Positions 47,960 to 57,119 are shown, counted from the first letter of the stretch. The stretch is 64,000 bases of DNA from Parasphingopyxis sp. (GCF_028279465.1 NZ_JANQNS010000015.1:124001-188000); one strand, 5' to 3'. The notes: generated by a model from the letters alone, not told the origin. Numbers and translations are program-made.

Positions 47960-48303
47960 CGCGATCGGACTTCGCGATTACCGAGCTTGACACTGCTAGC
48001 CCAGACAGATTTGGACACCTCTGAAGTTCGAGAGGCACTGCTCACTGCGACGTATGATCAAAACGCTTATGTTAGGCTGAAGCTATCTGTGGGCTCGCTG
48101 AGCGCCACAAACCGACCGCGCTGCCACTTGTTCAGCGCGAGCTGCGTGAAGAGAATGTGGCCTTGCAGATATTTGAAGCGGCTGAGCTACTGGCAGACCC
48201 CTCTCTCATTCAGGATCTGCGAGATTTTTCGTCTAACTCGGACGACAGTCAGTTTAACGCACTCGTGGAAAGAGCCCTTGCTCCTTGCGAAGCTGCTTGT
48301 TGA
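47960..48303 (+). pseudogene. Frameshifted HEAT-repeat protein remnant
   Basis: Two frames together give a HEAT-like chain: one reads SEVREALLTATYDQNAYVRL, and after a one-base loss near 48077-48080 the other continues EAICGLAERHKPTALPLVQ and ends ERALAPCEAAC at TGA 48303. A further shift near 47985 seems to join an upstream piece, DFAITELDTAS. No start or full-length frame remains, so this is a decayed 3' fragment inside the island. Confidence 0.65.
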
Positions 48304-48489
48304 CGAGGTTATGTCTTTAAATGAGGCGCAAAGCGGACATTCGAGGTACCGATTGACTGCGTGACGGGCCGGCTAGTTTCGACGCCGCAATGCCCATCAG
48401 GTCGAAGCTCTAGGCTGAATCGCCAATTGTGCTACATTTGTGTGATACAAATCAGGAAATTTGCTCATAAATCATTGATATTATTACGG

Positions 48490-48565
48490 TGGTGAGCCCT
48501 GCTGGGTTCGAACCAGCGACCTACTGATTAAAAGTCAGTTGCTCTACCAACTGAGCTAAGGGCCC
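48490..48565 (-). tRNA. tRNA-Lys (anticodon TTT)
   Basis: The 76-base gene folds as a standard cloverleaf: acceptor GGGCCCT/AGGGCTC with one G-U pair, D-loop AGCTCAGTTGGTAGAGC, anticodon loop CTTTTAA (UUU) and T-arm GGTTCGAACCC. The CCA end is encoded. Its 3' end faces the 1.3-kb island remnant, and folK follows on the other side. Confidence 0.96.
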
Positions 48566-48581
48566 GACCACCGCGTGCGAC

Positions 48582-49085
48582 CTAGGGACGGTTGGGCTTG
48601 CGGTCAACCGGTGTGTTGCGCTGCAGCCGGCGATAGAGCTGGCGGATCGTGCGGCCGCTCACCGGATGACGCCAATCCGGTGCGATTTCGACCAAGGGCG
48701 CCAGCACGAAATGGCGTATCGATAGTAGGGGGTGCGGAATAGTCAGCGCATCATCCGCCCAGCATCCGCTGGACCAGAGCAATATGTCGATATCGATGAC
48801 CCTGTCGCCCCAGCGCTGCCCGGCGCGGCGGCCGAGTTCCCGCTCGATCACCTTGCATAGCGCGAGCATAGCGGGCGGATCATGATCCGTATGAATGCGC
48901 GCGGCAGCATTGGCATAGTTACGGCTGCCGGGTCCGAGCGGTGGCGTCGCGCGGATTGCCGAGCATCGTTCGATCTCGATGCCATGGGACTGTAAGCCCG
49001 TTATAGCTCGCGTAATTGTGCGACGCGGCGGTCCGCCGCGATAGCGGTTCGATCCAAGGCCGATCAGATAGCTTGTTTTTGACAC
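48582..49085 (-). CDS. folK: 2-amino-4-hydroxy-6-hydroxymethyldihydropteridine pyrophosphokinase
   Basis: FolK transfers pyrophosphate from ATP to the pterin precursor of folate. The 167-residue protein has LIGLGSNRYRG, RWGDRVIDIDILLW with the metal-binding aspartates, and IPHPLLSIRHFVLAPLVEIAPDW. The start is a GTG with GGCGGA upstream. It is divergent from the uracil-DNA glycosylase gene. Confidence 0.92.
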   Translation of the reverse strand: MSKTSYLIGLGSNRYRGGPPRRTITRAITGLQSHGIEIERCSAIRATPPLGPGSRNYANAAARIHTDHDPPAMLALCKVIERELGRRAGQRWGDRVIDIDILLWSSGCWADDALTIPHPLLSIRHFVLAPLVEIAPDWRHPVSGRTIRQLYRRLQRNTPVDRKPNRP

Positions 49086-49108
49086 GTCCGCCCGCCTATC
49101 GCAGCGCG

Positions 49109-49750
49109 ATGACTGACGCCAGCGCCGCGCCATCGCCCGATTGCCAGCTTTGTCCGCGGCTGGCCGGTTTTCGCGTCAAGCAGCGCGTCGCGCATCCGGA
49201 CTGGTTCAATGCGCCCGTGCCGGGGTTCGGCGATCCCGATGCCTGGCTTGCAATTGTGGGCCTTGCGCCCGGCCTTACCGGCGCGAACCGCACCGGGCGG
49301 CCCTTTACCGGCGATCATGCCGGCGGATTGCTTTACAAGACATTGGCCAAGGTCGGGATGATGCGCGGCGATTATGGTGGGCATGCTCAGGACGGGGTTA
49401 CACTGGATGGCGCGATGATCCTCAACGCCGTGCAATGCGTTCCGCCGCAGAACAAACCGACTGCGGCCGAGATCAATATGTGCCGCCAGTTTCTCGTCGC
49501 GGCGCTCGAGTGCCTTCCGCGGCTTTGCACGATCATTGCGCTCGGCACCGTGGCGCACGCGTCCGTCTTGCGCGCGCATGGCGAGGTGCCGGGGCGATAC
49601 AAATTCGGCCATGGCGCGGAGCACGCGCTGCCGGGCGGACATCTTCTGATCGATAGCTATCACTGCTCGCGCTACAACCAGAACACCGGTCGGTTAACCG
49701 ATACGATGTTCGAAGCGGTGTTCGCGCGAGCAGTGGCGTTGCGATCCTAA
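49109..49750 (+). CDS. Type 5 uracil-DNA glycosylase (UdgB-like, 4Fe-4S)
   Basis: UDGs remove uracil from DNA. The 213-residue protein has GLAPGLTGANRTGRPFTGD, where family 4/5 motif 1 lacks the catalytic Asp/Glu as in UdgB, and HCSRYNQNTGR as motif 2. CQLC plus two later cysteines can hold an Fe-S cluster. It converges with the methyltransferase-like gene with a four-base overlap of stops. Confidence 0.87.
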   Translation: MTDASAAPSPDCQLCPRLAGFRVKQRVAHPDWFNAPVPGFGDPDAWLAIVGLAPGLTGANRTGRPFTGDHAGGLLYKTLAKVGMMRGDYGGHAQDGVTLDGAMILNAVQCVPPQNKPTAAEINMCRQFLVAALECLPRLCTIIALGTVAHASVLRAHGEVPGRYKFGHGAEHALPGGHLLIDSYHCSRYNQNTGRLTDTMFEAVFARAVALRS

Positions 49751-50592
49751 CGCGCCTTGCGGAAGAGCAAAGTCATCCGGTCGCTTTCGCCGATAGCGGC
49801 ATATTCCTCGCGATTTTCGTCGCCGCGCGCGAAGGTGGGCGGCAGACGCCATACGCCGGTGTCGGTATCCGCCGGGTCGTTCGGATTGGCGTTGATCTCA
49901 CTCGAATCGACCAGTTCGAAACCGTTGCGCTCCATCAACGCGATGATGTCGGCTTCGCGGACATAGCCATTGCTGCCATCGGCATGCTCATCGGCCCAGT
50001 CGGCGGGCGCACGGTGTTGCACCACGCCGATCATGCCATCAGGGACGAGCGCGTTGCCCAACATCGCAATCTCGGCATCGGCGATGCCCCAGCGCATCAT
50101 ATTGTGCAGCATGCGCACGATCAGGACGCGATCGACCTGGCCATTTAGCGCGGCAGGGATTTCGTCGGTGAAGTGGATGGGCAGCGCGGCGGCGTCGATG
50201 CCCATGGCCTCGGCCATGCGCGCGCTCCAACTGGCCACACCCTCGCGGACGCGTGTGCGGGTGTCGTCGTCGAAAACCTCGATGCTGTCGGGATTGAAGA
50301 CGACACCGACAAACTGGCCATCGTCTACGAGATAGGGCGCCAGCACGCGGGTGTACCATCCGCCGCCAGGCGCATACTCGATAACAGTATCGCCCGGCCC
50401 GGTCTGGAAGAATTCCAGTGTCTCGGCGGGATGGCGATACTGATCCCGCGCCCGGTCGTCGGCGCGAATGTCCGAAGCGAGAACGGTTTCCAACGCCGCG
50501 GACGCATTACCGGATTGTGCCTGTGCCGGAACGGTGCCAGCGGCAAGCGGCACCATGCCGATAGCGAGCAAGGTAAAAAAATGAGTCTTCAT
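49747..50592 (-). CDS. Secreted methyltransferase-like protein (copy 1)
   Basis: The 281-residue product has a signal peptide (to PAQAQ) followed by a Rossmann methyltransferase-like domain of the COG4798 type: DQYRHPAETLEFFQ, then VIEYAPGGGWYTRVLAPYL in place of the SAM-binding loop, and IGVVQHRAPA. It ends GESDRMTLLFRKAR, as does the upstream paralogue. Export of a SAM-dependent enzyme is odd, because SAM is not expected in the periplasm, so methylation activity should not be assumed. Confidence 0.8.
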   Translation of the reverse strand: MKTHFFTLLAIGMVPLAAGTVPAQAQSGNASAALETVLASDIRADDRARDQYRHPAETLEFFQTGPGDTVIEYAPGGGWYTRVLAPYLVDDGQFVGVVFNPDSIEVFDDDTRTRVREGVASWSARMAEAMGIDAAALPIHFTDEIPAALNGQVDRVLIVRMLHNMMRWGIADAEIAMLGNALVPDGMIGVVQHRAPADWADEHADGSNGYVREADIIALMERNGFELVDSSEINANPNDPADTDTGVWRLPPTFARGDENREEYAAIGESDRMTLLFRKAR

Positions 50593-50826
50593 TGTGCATC
50601 TCCTCTGAAACCCGCGATTGCCGGGTGCGCAAAAGAAATGCGGCCCAGCCTTCTATTGTGTGTCGGAAGATAGCGTGCGGACTGGAGATCGGCAGAGTCG
50701 TTTGTCGAAAAACCTGCCGTTGATCGATGGCTGCGTGCGATACATCGCAGGCGGCCAGCGATTTCGGCGCAGACTGCGGCCAGGCTGTGGTTGCGATATC
50801 GCTTCGGCACCGGGTGCCGGGATTTC

Positions 50827-50862
50827 ATTGTCAGAACACTGCAACAGCAATGTTCTGACAAT
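50827..50862. promoter_or_regulatory. 12-bp inverted repeat between the two methyltransferase-like genes
   Basis: ATTGTCAGAACA and TGTTCTGACAAT are exact inverted repeats 12 bases apart, eight bases beyond the stop of copy 2. No T-run follows on the minus strand, so it could be a factor-independent stem, an mRNA-stabilising hairpin or an operator. The rest of this 278-base gap shows nothing I recognise. Confidence 0.5.
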
Positions 50863-50870
50863 AAGGCCCT

Positions 50871-51809
50871 TTAGCGCGCCTTGCGAAACAGCAGCGTCAT
50901 CCGATCGCTCTCACCGATCGCCATATAGCGGTCGCGATCCTGATCACCATGCGTCAGAACAGGCGGGAGCGCCCATACGCCCGGATCATGATTGGCGGCA
51001 TCGTTCGGGTTGGCGTTGACTTCGGACGTCGAAACCAGTTCGAAGCCATTCAGGCGGAACAGGTCGATGACGTCCTGCTGCTTCAGATAGCCGCGGGTGC
51101 CGCGCGAGCGTTCCCAGGTTTCGCTGGCTGGCGCGCGATGCTGCACGACACCAACCATGCCGTCATCGGCGAGCATGGCGCGGATATTGCGGATCTCGCT
51201 ATCGGCGATCGTGCCGTTGCGCAGGCCATGGATCGAGCGGAAGATCAGCACGCGGTCGATGGTGCCGGCCAGTCCCTCAGGCACCTGGTCGCTTTCGAAA
51301 GCTGTGACCGACGCGGCGGAGACGCCCGTCCATTCTTCGACACTGGCTGGGAAACGCTGTGGCCAGCTTTCGACGCGGGCGCGCTGTTCGTCCGTCAGTT
51401 CACGGCGCGCACTATCCGCGGTCACGGCCAAATAACGGCCTTGCGGCGCGACATAGGGCGCGAGCACGCGCGTATACCAGCCACCGCCCGGCGCATATTC
51501 CGCTACAGTCATATTGGGCTGCACCTGGAAGAAATTGAGCGTTTCGGCCGGATGGCGATACCGGTCGCGCGCGCGGTCGTCGGCACGGAAATCCGCTGCG
51601 AGCACCGTATAAAGACCGCTCTGCGCCGGGGCCGTTTCCGTCGCTGCCGATTCAGCCTGTGGCTGCTCTGCCGGACCCAGAACGCGGTCGAGTACGCGAT
51701 CGAGCACCGATCGTTCGCGCGGCTGTTCTTCGCCCTGTGCCTGAAAAGCCAGGGCAGGCGTGGCGACAGCCGCGCCGACGGCAATCATCAAAGCAATAGT
51801 GCGGGTCAT
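50871..51809 (-). CDS. Secreted methyltransferase-like protein (copy 2)
   Basis: This 312-residue paralogue of the downstream gene has a signal peptide (to ALAFQAQ) and an extra low-complexity linker of about 45 residues, rich in Glu, Arg and Ala, before the shared domain. RDRYRHPAETLNFFQ, VAEYAPGGGWYTRVLAPYV and GVVQHRAPAS mirror copy 1. The tandem arrangement indicates duplication. It diverges from the S9 peptidase gene. The function is unknown. Confidence 0.8.
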   Translation of the reverse strand: MTRTIALMIAVGAAVATPALAFQAQGEEQPRERSVLDRVLDRVLGPAEQPQAESAATETAPAQSGLYTVLAADFRADDRARDRYRHPAETLNFFQVQPNMTVAEYAPGGGWYTRVLAPYVAPQGRYLAVTADSARRELTDEQRARVESWPQRFPASVEEWTGVSAASVTAFESDQVPEGLAGTIDRVLIFRSIHGLRNGTIADSEIRNIRAMLADDGMVGVVQHRAPASETWERSRGTRGYLKQQDVIDLFRLNGFELVSTSEVNANPNDAANHDPGVWALPPVLTHGDQDRDRYMAIGESDRMTLLFRKAR

Positions 51810-52042
51810 TCTACTCTCCTGTTAAGATCGTCGTTCTCGATAATGTGGTACGGCGCTTGCCGCACCCTTTAGCGGTGTTAACTACCCGCAGCCGGATCAG
51901 TTCCGCAATCGAAAAGCGCGTGATGCCAGTATAGACGACCTCACTCGTTGTACGAAGAAATCTGCCACAGCAGCTTTTGTTCGAACGATTGCAGCGGTAT
52001 AGCGCGCGGTTTATTCGGGACATGAAGCAGTTAGGGGCTATC

Positions 52043-54013
52043 ATGGACATAAGGATGAGCGCGTTCGCGGCGGCGCTGGTCGTCGCGACGCCGGTATCGG
52101 CACAACAACTCGACAATCCGGCCGAGGCATTTGGCAGCCGCGAGGCGGTCCGCTCGATCGCCTTGTCGCCGAGCGGCAACCGGGTCGTCTATCTGGGGCC
52201 GGGGCCCGGTGAGGAAACTCGGGCCTATGTTGCAGATGTTGGGGCAAGCCGCTCCCAAATCGTGACGTTGACAGACGGCGACCCGATGGAGCTCGACTGG
52301 TGCCGGTTCGTCAGTGAAGACCGGGTTGTGTGCCAGATTTACGCGATGGTGCAGGATCCCCATCAAATCTATCCGGTTACCCGGCTGTTTGCGGTTGACG
52401 ATGATGGTTCGGACGCGCGGACACTTGGGCAACGCGACAATATGTATCGCAACAACCGGCAATTTGACGGCTCGATCATCGACTGGCTGCCCGACGAAGA
52501 GGGCGTCGTGATGATGACCCGCGTCTATGTGCCCGAGCAGTATCGTGGTGCGACCCGGGTCGTTGACGATGACGAGGGACTGGGCGTCGTTCGCATCGAT
52601 ACCGTGGATGGCGATTTCAATCGTATCGAGCGCCCGATCTGGCAGAATGTGCGATTTCTAAGCGACGGACATGGAACGGTCCGCATGCGCGCAACGATAT
52701 CCGTGCGGGGCGCTACGGGCATGGCCGGAGCGAACCGCAACTATTATTACCGTTTGCCGGACAGCAATGCGTGGCGCAATTTCGGCACTTACAACGGACT
52801 CGAAAATACCGGCTTCCTGCCTGTAGCAATCGATCGCGATCTCAACGCGGTATACGGTTTCGAACGGCACAACGGCCGCGATGCTGTGTTTCGCGTGACG
52901 CTGAACGAAACGCTGGATCGGGAGCTTGTCTATGCCCATCCGGAAGTCGATGTCAGTCGATTAGTCCGGATCGGCCGCGAACGCCGCGTGATCGGAGTCG
53001 GCTATTCGGAAGACGAGAATGTCGTCGAATATTTCGATCCTGAGTACCGCGCGTTGCATCGTGCGCTTGTGAGCGCCTTGCCCGGCAATCCCCAAGTGAC
53101 GTTTCTGGATGCGAGCGACGATGAGAACCGTTTACTTGTGCGTGCCGGCGCAGCCACAAGCCCTGGGCGCTATTATGTGTTCGACAAGACAGCCCAATCC
53201 TTGAACGAGATATTGCTCGCGCGCCCGGAGCTAGAAAATGTGGCGCTCGCGGAGGTGCTACCCGTTCGATATCCGGCCACGGATGGAACGATGATCCCGG
53301 CCTATCTGACGCTTCCACCCGGCAGCGATGGCAGGAATCTGCCCGCAATCGTAATGCCGCATGGCGGGCCTGAATCCCGGACTACGCTCGGGTTCGACTG
53401 GCTGCCGCAATTCTTCGCGCATCAGGGTTATGCGGTTTTGCAACCAAACTTTCGCGGCTCCTATGGCTATGGCGATCAATGGCTTGTGGAAAATGGTTTC
53501 CGCAGTTGGGAAACTGCGATCGGCGATGTGAACGATGGGGCCCGCTGGTTGATTTCTGAGGGCATAGCCAATGCCGATCAGATTGCCGGAGTCGGTTGGT
53601 CCTATGGGGGCTATGCGGTGTTGCAGTCCGGCGTTTTGGAACCCGGATTGCTCAGGGCGATTGTTGCCGTCGCCCCGGTAACCGATTTGCCCGCGCTTCG
53701 CCAGGACGCAATGGCGTTCAGCAACGGCCGCAATGTCGCGGAATATATCGGATCGGGCCCGCATCTGACGGCAGGTTCGCCCGCGCGGCATGCCGATCGC
53801 ATAACCGCGCCCGTACTGCTGTTTCACGGCGATCAAGACATCAATGTCGATATCGGCCAGGGGCGCCGCATGCATGACCGGCTGAACGATGCTGGCCGCG
53901 TGAGCGAACTGATCGTCTTCGAAGGGCTCGATCATGGGCTTCGCGATTCCGACGCGCGGACCCGCATGCTCGAGCGCAGTGACAGCTTCCTCCGCGAGGC
54001 GCTGGGGCTTTAG
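52043..54013 (+). CDS. S9 family prolyl oligopeptidase-like peptidase, secreted
   Basis: The 656-residue protein has a signal peptide (to PVSAQQ), a beta-propeller region of about 350 residues and a C-terminal alpha/beta hydrolase with the triad S520 (GWSYGGYA), D599 (GDQDIN) and H631 (LDHGL). It probably trims peptides in the periplasm. The start is the ATG after AGGGG; two earlier in-frame ATGs would precede the signal peptide. It ends one base before the convergent acylase stop. Confidence 0.9.
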   Translation: MDIRMSAFAAALVVATPVSAQQLDNPAEAFGSREAVRSIALSPSGNRVVYLGPGPGEETRAYVADVGASRSQIVTLTDGDPMELDWCRFVSEDRVVCQIYAMVQDPHQIYPVTRLFAVDDDGSDARTLGQRDNMYRNNRQFDGSIIDWLPDEEGVVMMTRVYVPEQYRGATRVVDDDEGLGVVRIDTVDGDFNRIERPIWQNVRFLSDGHGTVRMRATISVRGATGMAGANRNYYYRLPDSNAWRNFGTYNGLENTGFLPVAIDRDLNAVYGFERHNGRDAVFRVTLNETLDRELVYAHPEVDVSRLVRIGRERRVIGVGYSEDENVVEYFDPEYRALHRALVSALPGNPQVTFLDASDDENRLLVRAGAATSPGRYYVFDKTAQSLNEILLARPELENVALAEVLPVRYPATDGTMIPAYLTLPPGSDGRNLPAIVMPHGGPESRTTLGFDWLPQFFAHQGYAVLQPNFRGSYGYGDQWLVENGFRSWETAIGDVNDGARWLISEGIANADQIAGVGWSYGGYAVLQSGVLEPGLLRAIVAVAPVTDLPALRQDAMAFSNGRNVAEYIGSGPHLTAGSPARHADRITAPVLLFHGDQDINVDIGQGRRMHDRLNDAGRVSELIVFEGLDHGLRDSDARTRMLERSDSFLREALGL

Positions 54014-54014
54014 G

Positions 54015-56159
54015 TCAGTATTCGCAAGGCTCGCCGTCCGGAGTGCGTCCCGCTTCGCCGGGCCGGTACTCGCAAGCGACATTTGGGGCGAGATCGGCGG
54101 CGGCGAACCATGTATCCTTCATTTCCATGGCGGCGAACATCGGGGCCTGGTCGGCATAGTGCGGTGAATCCGGGCGGGTAGTCGCCGTGCCGAACTGGTG
54201 CACGCTGCGCGAATAGACGCGGCCTCCGGCATCCCAGCCGATCTCCATGATATAGCTGTCGCCGGCCCATGCCGCATGGGCGCCATCTTCCGGGTCGCCC
54301 CAGTAGATCGCCCGGAGCGCGTCGGGACCGCCGGTTATCGGCAAATCCGTCTCGCCACGCCGCAGTCGCAGAACATCGCCGAGCGGCACGTCGAGCCGGC
54401 CATGCGTCTCTATCAGAAAGCGGACAGCACCTTCGAAAGTCTCGCGCGGGTCGGGGAGCGCATCGCCGCGATAGGCGGCCATCATGATGTGGCGCAGGAC
54501 GAGCGCGGCAAGTGCGTCGGCAGAACCTTCGCCGTCGAGCGTCCAGTCCCAGCTCGCGAGCAATTGCTGCGCATCCGACAGATCGCCCGGTTCGAAATTC
54601 AGGCTCGCTATCTGCCGGAAATATGAGCCGGCTGCCGATTGCCGGGAATAGCCGGCATCATATTTGATCCGGCGGAGCTCGGGCCAGCCGATCATGCCCT
54701 CGATTGCCGCGAGCAGCTCGGCCGCGCGGTACATGCGGTTCGTTTCGTTACTTTCGACGCCGAGCAGTGGCGAGAAGCTGGCGCAATCGAGATTATCGGC
54801 TTCGGCGGTCGCGATGCAGGGTGTGCTGTTCGTGTCGAAAAGATAGCCGGACGCCGGATCGACCAGAAAGGGCATAGCTTCGAACGACGCATCGTCAGTC
54901 CACAAGGTGTCGCTCGTGTCGCCTGGTAAGATGCCGCGCCAATCGAAGCCTTCGGCACGCGCCGGGAAGCGGGCATTGTAGAGCCGCGCGATCCGGCCAT
55001 CGGCATCGGCGTAGATGAAGTTGGTGGCCGGTATCGCCTGCATCCGCATAACCTCGAGCCATTCATCGAAATTCTGCGCACGCGTGAGGCGATAATATTG
55101 TTCGACCTGCCGGATCTCTCCAATCCCGGCATAGCGGATCGCGAAGGCGCCATTGTCGTTGACCATCACCGGACCGTGAATCGATCGATAGACGGTTTCG
55201 GGAATGGGCAGCACGAATGGCCCCATGCGGACATGCAGCCAGATGCGGCGGCTTTCCAGCTCCCGCCATTCGCCGTCGAAACGATAAGCGTCGCCATCTT
55301 CGTTCAGCGTCAATTCGTAGACATCGACGAGATCGGGGCGGTTGACCGTATTCGCCCAGCCGATCCGCTGATTATGACCGAGCAGGGGGACTGGCGCGCC
55401 CGGAAACAGGCCGCCCATCATGTCGAGCCCCTCGGCGCTCGTCACATGCGCTTCGTACCAGGCGACGGGACCGGTCCAGGGCTGATGCGAGTTGACGATG
55501 AGCTTGGTCTCGCCATCCGGATCGCGGCTCGGCGCGACGGCGAAGGCGTTGGACCCGCGCTCATCAGGCGGTTCGCCATTGCGCGGCGGGTCTTCGCTCG
55601 CCGCAAGCGCACTCAGCGTCCGGTCGATCCCGTAGAAGAAGGGGGAGGTGAAGGCGAAACCGGTCGCCACATCCTGGCCGGTTACCGGAAACAGTCCGCG
55701 CAGACGCAACTCTTCGGGATGCTCGGACGCATAGAGGTTGATGCCATCGGCATAGGCCTCGATCAGCGCGCGGGTATCGGTCGAGAGCTCTCTTTCATAG
55801 CCCTCTTCGACATCGCTGCGTGCATCGAACAGGTGGAAAGCATAATCCTGCGCTGCGCCTTCCGCCCCCGTGAGTTCGCCAAGCCGGCCGTGCGAACTCG
55901 CAAGTACCTCCTGCAGTGTCGCGAAATCGTCTTCGGCATGGGCATAGGCGAGGCCGAACGCGGCATCGGCATCCGTCTCTCCCATTATGTGCGGAACGCC
56001 CCAGCTATCGCGCCGTATTACGACATCATATTCGGCTTCGGGCGCGGCGATCTGTTGCTGACGGGCATACCATTGGCTGTTGAGCGCCGCGTTGATGCCC
56101 GCCAGCAAGACGAGAATCGCCACTATGACCCCGAGGATCCTCGCCAGTTTTCTTATCAT
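54015..56159 (-). CDS. Penicillin/AHL acylase family N-terminal nucleophile hydrolase
   Basis: The 714-residue precursor has an N-terminal membrane or signal helix, an alpha chain with RDSWGVPHIMGETDADAAFGLAYAHAEDD-type sequence, and the autocleavage point before S203 in ERGSNAF. The beta chain follows with NSHQPW and LLGHNQRIGWANTVN. This is the PvdQ/aculeacin-type Ntn family, which hydrolyses amides with long acyl chains such as acyl-homoserine lactones or lipopeptides. The substrate is not determined by sequence. Confidence 0.88.
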   Translation of the reverse strand: MIRKLARILGVIVAILVLLAGINAALNSQWYARQQQIAAPEAEYDVVIRRDSWGVPHIMGETDADAAFGLAYAHAEDDFATLQEVLASSHGRLGELTGAEGAAQDYAFHLFDARSDVEEGYERELSTDTRALIEAYADGINLYASEHPEELRLRGLFPVTGQDVATGFAFTSPFFYGIDRTLSALAASEDPPRNGEPPDERGSNAFAVAPSRDPDGETKLIVNSHQPWTGPVAWYEAHVTSAEGLDMMGGLFPGAPVPLLGHNQRIGWANTVNRPDLVDVYELTLNEDGDAYRFDGEWRELESRRIWLHVRMGPFVLPIPETVYRSIHGPVMVNDNGAFAIRYAGIGEIRQVEQYYRLTRAQNFDEWLEVMRMQAIPATNFIYADADGRIARLYNARFPARAEGFDWRGILPGDTSDTLWTDDASFEAMPFLVDPASGYLFDTNSTPCIATAEADNLDCASFSPLLGVESNETNRMYRAAELLAAIEGMIGWPELRRIKYDAGYSRQSAAGSYFRQIASLNFEPGDLSDAQQLLASWDWTLDGEGSADALAALVLRHIMMAAYRGDALPDPRETFEGAVRFLIETHGRLDVPLGDVLRLRRGETDLPITGGPDALRAIYWGDPEDGAHAAWAGDSYIMEIGWDAGGRVYSRSVHQFGTATTRPDSPHYADQAPMFAAMEMKDTWFAAADLAPNVACEYRPGEAGRTPDGEPCEY

Positions 56160-56231
56160 GATTGCCCGTCCGATTTCCCGCCTGCCACACCATTGGCGCA
56201 CGCGGGCGTCAGATCAAGCGCGGAAAGCGGG

Positions 56232-57119
56232 TCAGAGATCGCCCAGCCGGCAGCCCCGGGCTTCGAGTATCGGTTTCATCTCGGCATAGACGGCTGGGTG
56301 ACGGGTCAGCGGGATCGTAGGATAGAGATGATGGATCAGGTGAAACTGCATACCCAGCGAACCGATATTGCCCAGCTTGCTGCGCCAAGACCGGGTGTTG
56401 CGATAGCGCCCTTTCTCCTCCGCCGGATGATGCGGCGCCCAGGAAAGAAAGAAGATGATGTAGATCAGGCCGAATTGGCGGGGTAGCCACCAGAGAAATA
56501 TGGCTTCGAGCGCATAACCGCTCCACGCCAGAGCACAGAGCGTGCCGAAGAATAGGAGCTTATAGATCGCCCCGTCGAGGATCACGTCCTCGCGCCCCAT
56601 CTGTTGCAAGACGGCGCCATAATTGTTGAGGCCGCTTTGCGAGCCGGGTTGCTGGCTCAGGATGGTTCGGCGGATGGAATCCAGGGGGCCTTTCGCCTTC
56701 GTGCCATGATCCGGATCGCGGTTGGGATCGTTGGTATGCTTGTGATGCTCGTAATGCGTGAGCCGCGCGACGCGATAGGGCAGGACGAGCGGGATCAGCG
56801 AGACATGGCCGATAAGCTCGTTGAGCCAGCGCCATTTGGTGCCCTTGCGGCCGATAATGTCATGCTGGGCTTCGTGCGAGGGCAGATAGCATAAGGTCAC
56901 ATTGGCGCAGGCGATCAGAAAGCCAACCCCTAGCGGCAATGTGCCGGTCATCACGAGCGGCCAGAGTGCCAGCCAGATCGCAAAATTGCCAAGGCCCCAA
57001 GCGACCATCAGCCACGGGACGCCGCCCATATATTTATGCGCGATCGCCTGTTCTGCGCGGATCAGCTCTTTTTTCGTCATGCCGGCGAACCGTCCGCCGT
57101 GCGACGTTACGGCGTCCAT
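56232..57119 (-). CDS. Fatty acid desaturase-family membrane protein (module 1)
   Basis: The 295-residue protein has four hydrophobic helices and the three histidine boxes of membrane di-iron desaturases: H82EAQH86, H122YEHH126 and H260LIHH264, plus an extra HH at 230-231. Enzymes of this PF00487 group desaturate or hydroxylate acyl chains or carotenoids. Its ATG lies within the last 13 bases of a 69-residue membrane protein gene. A close paralogue with the same arrangement occurs 1.8 kb upstream. Confidence 0.88.
   Translation of the reverse strand: MDAVTSHGGRFAGMTKKELIRAEQAIAHKYMGGVPWLMVAWGLGNFAIWLALWPLVMTGTLPLGVGFLIACANVTLCYLPSHEAQHDIIGRKGTKWRWLNELIGHVSLIPLVLPYRVARLTHYEHHKHTNDPNRDPDHGTKAKGPLDSIRRTILSQQPGSQSGLNNYGAVLQQMGREDVILDGAIYKLLFFGTLCALAWSGYALEAIFLWWLPRQFGLIYIIFFLSWAPHHPAEEKGRYRNTRSWRSKLGNIGSLGMQFHLIHHLYPTIPLTRHPAVYAEMKPILEARGCRLGDL

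Larger units (their letters stand above)
47201..48514. mobile_element. Remnant of a tRNA-Lys-integrated genomic island
   Basis: A 1.3-kb segment is bounded by the intact tRNA-Lys 3' end and a degraded direct copy of it. Inside, codon use and base composition are more A+T-rich than on either side. It holds one membrane protein gene, one frameshifted HEAT-repeat gene and two copies of the 13-base motif AAAGCGGACATTC (47297 and 48330). No integrase is left. The boundaries fit integration at the tRNA 3' end followed by decay. Confidence 0.6.

Noticed and set aside
51811-51990. Minus-strand piece reading FSIAELIRLRV that recalls the C-terminus of FixJ-type LuxR regulators
   Set aside because: The resemblance is limited to about a dozen residues in a divergent promoter region, with no receiver domain or start; too weak to call a pseudogene.
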